A stretch of DNA of 5,309 bases from Bordetella parapertussis. GTDB lineage: Bacteria > Pseudomonadota > Gammaproteobacteria > Burkholderiales > Burkholderiaceae. Both the position numbers and the translations under genes were made by a program. The notes under the pieces are model-generated. The model was not told the DNA's origin. It did not search any database and saw nothing but the letters and a program-made list of their open reading frames with translations. Below are positions 1-5,309 of the stretch, piece by piece. The DNA lies in assembly GCA_945901665.1 (NCBI GenBank), contig CAMDLJ010000197.1, positions 1-5,309 of the forward strand. The letters are read 5' to 3'. Numbering within the stretch: the first letter of the stretch is position 1; every line of letters starts with the position of its first letter.

Positions 1-74
1 TCGTCACCGACGCCGACCTGGGCGCGCTGGGGTGGGCGTTTGAAGTAACGCTCGATGAGCTCAAACTCGCCCAT
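1..74 (-). CDS. thiL: Thiamine-monophosphate kinase, N-terminal fragment (runs off left edge)
   Basis: Only the first 24 codons are present. They read MGEFELIERYFKRP, then PQRAQVGVGD, and the last two bases (GA) leave the next residue as Asp or Glu. The opening GEF-LI-RYF followed by a G-x-GDD motif is the characteristic start of ThiL, which phosphorylates thiamine monophosphate to thiamine diphosphate in the cytoplasm. The GDD aspartates bind Mg-ATP in this family. The ATG lies nine bases after the apaG stop, and that TGA is in the same frame (TGA GCC ATC CGC ATG), so no earlier start is possible. I see no clear Shine-Dalgarno sequence, so translation is probably coupled to apaG. The identification rests on a short stretch, but the motif order and spacing fit well. 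The rest of the gene lies outside the window. Confidence 0.85.
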   Translation of the reverse strand, partial: MGEFELIERYFKRPPQRAQVGVGD

Positions 75-83
75 GCGGATGGC

Positions 84-476
84 TCAGTGCAGGTTGCGCG
101 AGCCGGGCTCGTGGCTCAGGGCATCGAGCACAAACATGGGGATGTCAACGTCGAATTTTTCGCCGTCTTCGGCCACGCAAAAGTACTGGCCGTGCATGGT
201 GCCGGTGGGGGTGCGCAGGCGCGTGCCGCTGGTGTATTCAAACGACTCCCCCGAGCGCAGCAAAGGCTGATGACCCACCACCCCCAGGCCGCGCACTTTT
301 TCGTGCAGGCCTTGGGCGTCGTTGATGTTCCAGGTGCGTGAGATCAATTGCGCGGCCAATTCACCCGTGTTGGTGATGGTGATGGTGTAGGCAAACATGT
401 ACAGGGACGCACTGGGGTCGGACTGTTCGGGTAGAAATTGTGGTTTGACGTCAACGCGAAACTGGTATTTGGGCAT
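84..476 (-). CDS. apaG: ApaG family protein (Co2+/Mg2+ efflux protein ApaG)
   Basis: A complete 130-residue protein, close to the roughly 125 residues usual for ApaG. It is a single-domain fibronectin-III-like beta-sandwich with no signal peptide or membrane segment, hence cytoplasmic. Visible family signatures are the N-terminal YQFRVDVKPQFLPEQSDP, FAYTITITNTGE (residues 28-39), AAQLISRTW (41-49), and the conserved core RGLGVVGHQPLL (62-73), which contains the GxGxxG motif at 63-68. SGESFEYTSG (75-84) and PTGTMHGQY (90-98) follow. The biochemical role is not settled: mutants in enteric bacteria are linked to Co2+ resistance and Mg2+ flux, and the fold resembles the C-terminal domain of some F-box proteins. 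The frame stays open far upstream across rpe, but ATG 476 is chosen because the ApaG homology starts there. No strong ribosome binding site is visible. It is divergent from rpe and probably co-transcribed with thiL. Confidence 0.95.
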   Translation of the reverse strand: MPKYQFRVDVKPQFLPEQSDPSASLYMFAYTITITNTGELAAQLISRTWNINDAQGLHEKVRGLGVVGHQPLLRSGESFEYTSGTRLRTPTGTMHGQYFCVAEDGEKFDVDIPMFVLDALSHEPGSRNLH

Positions 477-502
477 GGTGTGTGTTCGCTCAAGGGTGGA
501 TG

Positions 503-531
503 ATTTTGTCTCATGGCCAATCGGGTGTGAG
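503..531 (-). promoter_or_regulatory. Candidate sigma-70 promoter for apaG-thiL
   Basis: On the minus strand, CTCACA (526-531) and CAAAAT (503-508) are separated by 17 bp. Each matches four of six bases of the -35 and -10 consensus. Transcription would start near 496, giving a leader of about 20 bases before the apaG ATG. The matches are weak, and the placement is inferred from spacing and position within the only non-coding gap upstream of apaG. Confidence 0.25.
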
Positions 532-536
532 GGGGG

Positions 537-545
537 TGAAATAAT
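537..545 (+). promoter_or_regulatory. Candidate extended -10 element for rpe
   Basis: The bases TGAAATAAT fit an extended -10 (TGn plus hexamer), with AATAAT matching five of six bases of TATAAT. No convincing -35 is present at the usual distance, which extended -10 promoters can tolerate. Transcription would start at about 551-553, on or next to the rpe ATG at 552, so the message would be leaderless or nearly so. An alternative reading is that transcription starts further upstream and the G-rich run at 529-536 (GAGGGGGG) acts as a Shine-Dalgarno sequence, though it sits 15 bases from the ATG, longer than ideal. Confidence 0.3.
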
Positions 546-551
546 CGCCCC

Positions 552-1235
552 ATGAACACACCCACCTATCGCATCGCCCCTTCCATTTTGTCGGCTGACT
601 TTGCCCGCCTCGGTGAAGAGGTGCGCAGCGTCATTGATGCCGGCGCAGACTGGATTCATTTCGATGTGATGGACAACCATTATGTGCCCAACCTCAGCTT
701 TGGCCCCATGGTCTGCCAAGCCCTCAAGCCGCATGCCAAAACCGCTGCTGGCGTGAGCGTGCCCATTGACGTGCACCTGATGGTGTCCCCGGTGGACGCC
801 TTGGCCCAAGCTTTTTCCAAAGCCGGTGCCGAGTTGATCAGTTTTCACCCCGACGCCAGCGCCCATGTGCAGCGCAGTGTGCAAGCCATCCAGGGCGCAG
901 GTTGCCAGGTGGGCTTGGTGTTCAACCCCGCCGAGCCGCTGGATGTGCTCGATTGGCTGATTGACGACATCGACCTGATTTTGATCATGAGTGTCAACCC
1001 AGGTTTTGGTGGGCAAGGCTTTATTGACTCGGCTTTGCGCAAGGTCGAGCATGCGCGCCAGCGCATCCTAGCCAGTGGGCGTGACATTCGCTTGGAGGTG
1101 GACGGCGGCATCAAGCCCGACAACATCCGCCGGGTGGCCGACGCTGGGGCCGACACCTTTGTGGCGGGCAGCGCGATTTTTGGCCAGCCCGACTACGCCA
1201 GCGTGGTGCGCGCCATGCGCCAAGCGCTGGTCTGA
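552..1235 (+). CDS. rpe: Ribulose-phosphate 3-epimerase
   Basis: A complete 227-residue cytoplasmic TIM-barrel enzyme that interconverts D-ribulose 5-phosphate and D-xylulose 5-phosphate in the pentose phosphate pathway (and the Calvin cycle where present). All signatures are visible: [10 protein letters not shown] (8-17, with substrate-binding Ser11), the metal-site strand HFDVMD (His36, Asp38), [10 protein letters not shown] (43-52), DVHLMV (His75), [10 protein letters not shown] (146-155), the catalytic VDGGI with Asp184, and the phosphate-binding end FVAGSAIF (203-210). The two catalytic aspartates and the metal-binding histidines are therefore intact. The extra residues before PIDVHLMV (about 61-70) are a length feature I associate with betaproteobacterial Rpe. 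The start is well fixed: an in-frame TGA lies at 537-539 and no other start codon falls between. It is divergent from apaG, and convergent with the efflux operon 99 bp downstream. Confidence 0.97.
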   Translation: MNTPTYRIAPSILSADFARLGEEVRSVIDAGADWIHFDVMDNHYVPNLSFGPMVCQALKPHAKTAAGVSVPIDVHLMVSPVDALAQAFSKAGAELISFHPDASAHVQRSVQAIQGAGCQVGLVFNPAEPLDVLDWLIDDIDLILIMSVNPGFGGQGFIDSALRKVEHARQRILASGRDIRLEVDGGIKPDNIRRVADAGADTFVAGSAIFGQPDYASVVRAMRQALV

Positions 1236-1278
1236 GTCGGGGCCGCTACAGGTGTGAGCTGGCCTTGGGGTGTTGAAA

Positions 1279-1325
1279 GCCAGGCTGCCAGGCAGGTTAA
1301 AAGTGTGGCTTGCCTGACACCAGGC
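1279..1325. repeat. Cluster of CAGGC/GCCTG direct and inverted repeats at the convergent gene junction
   Basis: Two tandem octamers, GCCAGGCT (1279-1286) and GCCAGGCA (1287-1294), are followed by an inverted TGCCTG (1311-1316) and another CAGGC (1321-1325). Two mutually exclusive small hairpins can form: CAGGCA/TGCCTG with a 16-base loop, and GCCTG/CAGGC with a 4-base loop (1312-1325). On the minus strand the second hairpin is followed, after nine bases, by four Ts (1299-1302), which is too far and too short for a classical intrinsic terminator. The position between two convergent genes makes a weak or Rho-assisted transcription end plausible but not shown. Confidence 0.35.
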
Positions 1326-1334
1326 CCAATGGCA

Positions 1335-4300
1335 TCAGCCGATGCCGCGCAACTTGCGCCAGCGTGAACTCACCCCCAGACGCAAACCTTCGAGCAGGCT
1401 GTAGACCACAGGGATCACCAAAAGGCTCAAGACGGTCGAGGTGATGAGGCCGCCGATCACCGCGATCGACATGGGCGAGCGAAAGCTCGGATCGGCCAGC
1501 CCCCATCCCAGGGCCAAGGGCAGCATGCCCGCACCCATGGCAATGGTGGTCATGATGATGGGCCGCGCGCGTTTGTGGCAGGCATCGATCAAGGCCTCCC
1601 ACCTGCCCATGCCCATGTCGCGCTGGGCGACGATGGCGTATTCCACCAACAAGATGGAGTTTTTGGTGGCAATGCCCATCAGCATGATCAAACCAATCAG
1701 CGAGGGCATGGAAAAGCTTTTGTTGGCCAGCAGCAAGCCGACAAAGGCGCCACCCAAAGACAAAGGCAAGGCGGCCAAGATGGTCAGCGGGTGCAAAAAG
1801 CCTTTGAACAACAACACCAACACGATGTAGATGCACAGCACCCCGGTGAGCATGGCCAGGCCAAAGCTGGCGAACAACTCGCCCATGGCCTCGGCGTCAC
1901 CGACTTCAACCACGGCGATGCCTGCGGGCAAATTTTTCACCGCCGCAAGGTTTTTCACCTGGTCGGTGACCTCACCCAAGGGCAGGCCCGAGAGTTCAAT
2001 TTCAAATTTGATGTTGCGCGCGCGGTCGTAGCGGTCAATCACCGCGGGGCCCGAGCCCATGCTGATGTGGGCCACTTGGGCCAGCATCACCGGGCCGCGC
2101 TTGCCCGGCACGCTCAGCCGACCCAGCGTGTCGAGGTCTTGGCGGGCACTGTCTTGCAACTTGACCACGATGGGGATTTGGCGCTGATCGAGGTTGAGCT
2201 TGGCCAAGCCTGCGTCGTAGTCGCCAGATGTGGCCATGCGCAAGGTCTCTCCAATGGCCGCACTGGTCACACCCAAGTCGGCGGCGGCGGCAAAGTCAGG
2301 TATCACCACCACTTCTGGGCGCACCAGGCTGGCGCTCGAAGCCACATTGCCCAAACCAGGGATCAGGCGCAACTCGCGCTCGATGGCCTGGGCTGAGCTG
2401 AGCAAGGCTTCGCGGTTCTCGCCGGTCAGCACCAAGATGTATTTTTCGCCCGAGCCGCCCAAACCCACTTTGCTGCGCACCCCGGGCAATGCGGTCAGTG
2501 CTTGGCGAATTTGCTGCTCAATGACTTGTTTTTTGGGCCGTTGACCGCGCTCGCTCATCAGCAAGGTGAGTGTGGCTTTGCGCGGTTCGCCCGCTCCAGA
2601 GGTGTCAAACGGGTCGGAACCCGCCGCACCGCCACCAATGGTGGTGTAGATACTTTTGATGTGCGGTACTTGGCTCAACAACTGACGCGCGGCTTCGGCG
2701 CTGGCTTGGGTTTGGGCCAGTTTGGTGCCGGGGGGCAATTCCAAATAAACCTGGGTTTGGCTGTTGTCATCGGGTGGGATGAAGCCGGTGGGCAACAAAG
2801 GGACCAAGGACAGCGAGCCGATGAAAAACGCCAGAGCGCCCAACACCGTCCACCAGCGGTGCTTCAAACACCATTGGGCCAAGCGCAAATAGCCGCCCAT
2901 CCAGGCGGGGCGGGTTTCAGCATGCACGATGGGGCGCAACAGGTAAGCGGCCATCATGGGGGTGAGGGCCCGCGCCACCACCAAGGAGGCAAACACCGCC
3001 AGCGATGCGGTCCAGCCAAATTGCTTGAAAAACTTGCCAGGCACGCCGGCCATGAAAGCGGTGGGCAAAAACACCGCGATCAAGGTGAAGGTGGTGGCAA
3101 TCACCGCCAGCCCAATTTCATCGGCGGCCTCCATCGCCGCTTGGTAGGGGGTTTTGCCCATGCGCAAATGGCGCACGATGTTCTCCACCTCGACGATGGC
3201 GTCGTCCACCAAGATGCCCACCACCAAGGACAAGGCCAGCAGAGTCACGACATTGATCGAAAAGCCCAGGGCATGCATGCCGATGAAGGCGGGAATCACC
3301 GACAAGGGCAAGGCCACAGCCGTGACGAAGGTGGCACGCCAGTCGCGCAGAAACAACCAGACCACCAGCACCGCCAGGATGGCCCCTTCGTACAGCAGGT
3401 GCAAGGAGCCTTGGTACTCTTCTGCCACGGGTGAGACAAAGTCAAAGGCTTCGGTCCATTCGATGTCGGGGTGCGCCGCGCGCAAATCAGCCAAGGCTTT
3501 TTGCACCGCCGCACCCACCTCAATTTCGCTGGCGCCACGGCTGCGCGAGACCTCAAAGCCCACCACCGCTTGGCCATTGAGCAGGGCTGCAGAGCGCGGT
3601 TCGGCCACGGTGTCGCTGATGCTGGCAACTTGGTCCAAGCGCAGGCGTCGACCGTCGGCCAAGGTCAACGAGATGCGCGCCAAGGTTTGGGCGTCGGTCA
3701 CGCTGCCCAAGGTGCGCACCGCTTGTTCGCCCCCGGCCACGTCGGTGCGCCCGCCCGAGCTGTCGGACTGCATTTGCTTGAGCTGGCGCGAAATATCGGC
3801 CGCGCTCGCCCCCAGGGCTTGCAGGCGTTGCGGGTCCAAGGCGATGTGGATTTGGCGATCCACGCCGCCGACCCGGTTGACCGCGCCCACGCCGCGCACC
3901 GCCAGCAACTTGCGGGCAACTTGGTTGTCGACAAACCACGACAAGGCTTGCGCATCCATGCTCGGCGAACGCACGGTGTAGGCCAAGATGGGTTGACCCG
4001 CCAGGTCGAGTTTGGAGATGACGGGGTCTTTCAAGTCACCGGGCAATTCGCTGCGGATGCGGTTGACGGCTGAGCGCACATCGTCCAAGGCTTCTTGGAT
4101 GGGCTTTTCCAAGCGGAACTCGGCGCTGATGATGGCACTCCCGTCTTGCACTTTGGTGGTGATGTGCTTCAAACCCTGCAAAGAGGCGATGGCGTTTTCG
4201 ATTTTGCGCGCCACCTCGGTTTCCATTTGGGCCGGTGCGGTGCCAGGCAGGCTGGCGGTCACGCTGATGGTGGGCAGGTCGATATCGGGAAAGTTTTGCA

Positions 4301-4403
4301 CCTTCATCGACCCAAACGAGACCATGCCTGCAAAGCAGAGCATTACAAACAGCATGACCGCGGGGATCGGATTTTTGATCGACCAAGACGAGACGTTGAT
4401 CAT
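1335..4403 (-). CDS. RND efflux pump permease, HAE-1 type (inner-membrane proton antiporter)
   Basis: A complete 1022-residue RND transporter, the usual length of the AcrB/MdtB/MexB superfamily. It works as an inner-membrane trimer that uses proton influx to expel substrates through an adaptor and outer-membrane channel. It shows the family's duplicated plan: TM1 at about 11-32, a periplasmic domain at about 33-332, TM2-6 at about 333-488, TM7 at about 516-537, a second periplasmic domain at about 538-845, and TM8-12 at about 848-1002. The N-terminal NFPDIDLPTISV (37-48) and ETEVARKIE (61-69) are typical. In TM4, GILVDDAIVEVENI carries the proton-relay Asp400 and Asp401, and in TM10, ATKNSILLVEY carries Lys914, matching the AcrB D407/D408/K940 triad. 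The double-Asp motif argues for HAE-1 (drugs, solvents, hydrophobic compounds) over the heavy-metal HME branch. The ATG sits in an ATGA overlap with the adaptor stop, with no clear Shine-Dalgarno sequence, which suggests translational coupling. The substrate cannot be told from sequence. Confidence 0.95.
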   Translation of the reverse strand: MINVSSWSIKNPIPAVMLFVMLCFAGMVSFGSMKVQNFPDIDLPTISVTASLPGTAPAQMETEVARKIENAIASLQGLKHITTKVQDGSAIISAEFRLEKPIQEALDDVRSAVNRIRSELPGDLKDPVISKLDLAGQPILAYTVRSPSMDAQALSWFVDNQVARKLLAVRGVGAVNRVGGVDRQIHIALDPQRLQALGASAADISRQLKQMQSDSSGGRTDVAGGEQAVRTLGSVTDAQTLARISLTLADGRRLRLDQVASISDTVAEPRSAALLNGQAVVGFEVSRSRGASEIEVGAAVQKALADLRAAHPDIEWTEAFDFVSPVAEEYQGSLHLLYEGAILAVLVVWLFLRDWRATFVTAVALPLSVIPAFIGMHALGFSINVVTLLALSLVVGILVDDAIVEVENIVRHLRMGKTPYQAAMEAADEIGLAVIATTFTLIAVFLPTAFMAGVPGKFFKQFGWTASLAVFASLVVARALTPMMAAYLLRPIVHAETRPAWMGGYLRLAQWCLKHRWWTVLGALAFFIGSLSLVPLLPTGFIPPDDNSQTQVYLELPPGTKLAQTQASAEAARQLLSQVPHIKSIYTTIGGGAAGSDPFDTSGAGEPRKATLTLLMSERGQRPKKQVIEQQIRQALTALPGVRSKVGLGGSGEKYILVLTGENREALLSSAQAIERELRLIPGLGNVASSASLVRPEVVVIPDFAAAADLGVTSAAIGETLRMATSGDYDAGLAKLNLDQRQIPIVVKLQDSARQDLDTLGRLSVPGKRGPVMLAQVAHISMGSGPAVIDRYDRARNIKFEIELSGLPLGEVTDQVKNLAAVKNLPAGIAVVEVGDAEAMGELFASFGLAMLTGVLCIYIVLVLLFKGFLHPLTILAALPLSLGGAFVGLLLANKSFSMPSLIGLIMLMGIATKNSILLVEYAIVAQRDMGMGRWEALIDACHKRARPIIMTTIAMGAGMLPLALGWGLADPSFRSPMSIAVIGGLITSTVLSLLVIPVVYSLLEGLRLGVSSRWRKLRGIG

Positions 4404-5309
4404 GGCGCGACCCGAACCACATCACCTTCGTTCAAAAAGCCAGCCCCTTGGGTGACCAGCTTCACGCCGTCGGGCAGGCCTTGGGTGATCTCAATGTGCT
4501 CACCCACCCGGCGACCGGTTTGCACCTTGAGCAAACCCACGCGGTTGTCGGCTTTGACTTGCATCACATAGTTAAAGCCATCGCGGCTGACCACCGCTGG
4601 GGCCGGCACCGTCACGGCACGGCTGCTGCCCGATTGGATGCTGCCGCTGGCGTACATGCCTGCCAACGCCGGCGCTGGTCCAGCGCTGGTGGTTTGCAAG
4701 TCCACATAGACCAGGGCTTGGCGGGTTTGCGGGTCGACTGTGGGGCCGATCATGCGCACCCGACCATTCAAGCTGGCGCCACTGGCGGCCAATAACGTGA
4801 CGGCCATGCCGGGTTTGATGGCAGCTAATTCGGTGGCGATCACCTCGGCACGCCATTCCAAGCGACCTTGGCGGATCAAGCGAAACAGTTCTGTGCCTGG
4901 GGCGAGCACTGCACCCACCGATGCGCTTCGCGCGGCGATGATGCCGCTGTCGGGGGCCAGCACCTGGGTTTGTTGCAAGCGCAATTGCTGGCTGTCCACG
5001 CTGGCTTTGGCCGCGGCCACGCGGGCCACGGCGGTTTCTTCGGCGGTGATGTATTGCACATACTGCTGGGCGCTGATCACGCCCGTGGGTTGTAAGCCGC
5101 GCGCACGCTCGGCGTTGGCGCGGGCCTCATTGGCCGCTGCCTGGGCTTGGCTCAGGTTGGCTTGGGCCTGGGCCATGTCGGCTTGCACCGGTGCTGCATG
5201 GAACACCGCCAGCACCTGGCCGGCTTTGACCACATCGCCCACATTGACGCGCACCTCGGTCAGGCGCAAACCCCCAATTTCAGTGCCCACGCTGGCCTCT
5301 TGCCAGGCG
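4400..5309 (-). CDS. RND efflux membrane-fusion (periplasmic adaptor) protein, N-terminus missing
   Basis: 303 residues are visible and the reading frame continues past the right edge, so the signal peptide or lipobox and the first strands are missing. Domain order is that of the HlyD/AcrA adaptors. First lipoyl half is residues 1-36 (AWQEASVGTEIGG through VNVGDVVKAGQVLAVF). An Ala/Gln/Glu-rich alpha-helical hairpin at about 41-108 turns near LQPTGVIS (72-79). The second lipoyl half is at about 109-145 (APDSGIIAARSASVGAVL). A beta-barrel at about 146-215 includes MIGPTVDPQTRQALVYVDL, and a membrane-proximal domain ends in LNEGDVVRVAP. It would link the downstream permease to an outer-membrane channel not seen here. 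The stop shares the ATGA with the permease start, so the two form one operon. An in-frame GTG at 5288-5290 is not taken as the start: it falls inside the lipoyl domain and would leave no export signal. Confidence 0.93.
   Translation of the reverse strand, partial: AWQEASVGTEIGGLRLTEVRVNVGDVVKAGQVLAVFHAAPVQADMAQAQANLSQAQAAANEARANAERARGLQPTGVISAQQYVQYITAEETAVARVAAAKASVDSQQLRLQQTQVLAPDSGIIAARSASVGAVLAPGTELFRLIRQGRLEWRAEVIATELAAIKPGMAVTLLAASGASLNGRVRMIGPTVDPQTRQALVYVDLQTTSAGPAPALAGMYASGSIQSGSSRAVTVPAPAVVSRDGFNYVMQVKADNRVGLLKVQTGRRVGEHIEITQGLPDGVKLVTQGAGFLNEGDVVRVAP

Noticed and set aside
477..1052. Minus-strand open frame upstream of and in frame with apaG, running back through rpe for 192 codons.
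   Set aside because: The upstream part is antisense to rpe and shows no family signature; ApaG homology begins exactly at the ATG at 476 and the total length from there is normal.
1605..1618. Short repeated CCCATG units within the permease gene.
   Set aside because: They encode ordinary Met/Gly-rich coding sequence (DMGMG, residues 929-933) and do not recur as a spaced array.
1575..3981. Several long plus-strand open frames (about 200 to 310 codons) opposite the RND permease.
   Set aside because: Their products are rich in His, Gln, Gly, Ala and Arg with no recognisable domains, they overlap one another, and they lie antisense to a fully convincing RND gene. They are by-products of GC-rich third positions.
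1335..4403. Heavy-metal (HME, CusA-like) RND pump.
   Set aside because: TM4 carries the double-aspartate VDDAIVEVEN motif of HAE-1 pumps, not the HME-type pattern, and the adaptor shows no metal-binding Met/His cluster in its visible part.
5288..5290. GTG as the start codon of the adaptor gene.
   Set aside because: It lies inside the first lipoyl half-motif, the frame remains open to the window edge with fitting residues (WQEAS) before it, and starting there would leave a periplasmic protein without an export signal.
1..5309. Search for CRISPR arrays, tRNA or rRNA genes, insertion-sequence ends, phage or toxin-antitoxin genes.
   Set aside because: None seen: almost all of the window is accounted for by five genes, and the two gaps of 75 and 99 bp are too short and lack the relevant signatures.

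Overview
The window looks like chromosomal DNA from a GC-rich betaproteobacterium, most likely order Burkholderiales and perhaps a Comamonadaceae-type lineage. This rests on the style of the ApaG and Rpe proteins (for example the extra stretch before the PIDVHLMV motif of Rpe) and on strong GC bias at third codon positions. No alignment could be run, so the taxonomy is a recognition-based inference.

Layout from left to right. (1) Positions 1-74, minus strand: the first 24 codons of thiL (thiamine-monophosphate kinase), which runs out of the left edge. (2) Positions 84-476, minus strand: apaG, complete, nine bases upstream of thiL. (3) Positions 477-551: a 75-bp divergent promoter region. (4) Positions 552-1235, plus strand: rpe (ribulose-phosphate 3-epimerase), complete. 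(5) Positions 1236-1334: a short gap between convergent genes, with small inverted and direct repeats built on CAGGC/GCCTG. (6) Positions 1335-4403, minus strand: a complete 1022-residue RND efflux permease of the HAE-1 (drug/hydrophobe) type. (7) Positions 4400-5309, minus strand: its membrane-fusion (adaptor) protein, with the N-terminus and signal peptide lost at the right edge. Its stop codon overlaps the permease start in an ATGA.

The left half is core metabolism (thiamine diphosphate synthesis, ApaG, pentose phosphate/Calvin cycle). The right half is the distal part of a tripartite efflux operon transcribed toward rpe. The adaptor would bridge the inner-membrane permease to an outer-membrane channel that is not in the window. 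The promoter, any regulator and the channel gene would lie beyond the right edge or elsewhere.

I found no sign of a new defence, mobile or RNA system: no CRISPR array, tRNA, rRNA, insertion sequence or phage-like gene. The points worth a second look are modest: the compact apaG/rpe promoter region with a possible near-leaderless rpe start, the in-frame apaG-thiL junction, the apparent absence of gph after rpe, and the repeat cluster at the convergent junction.
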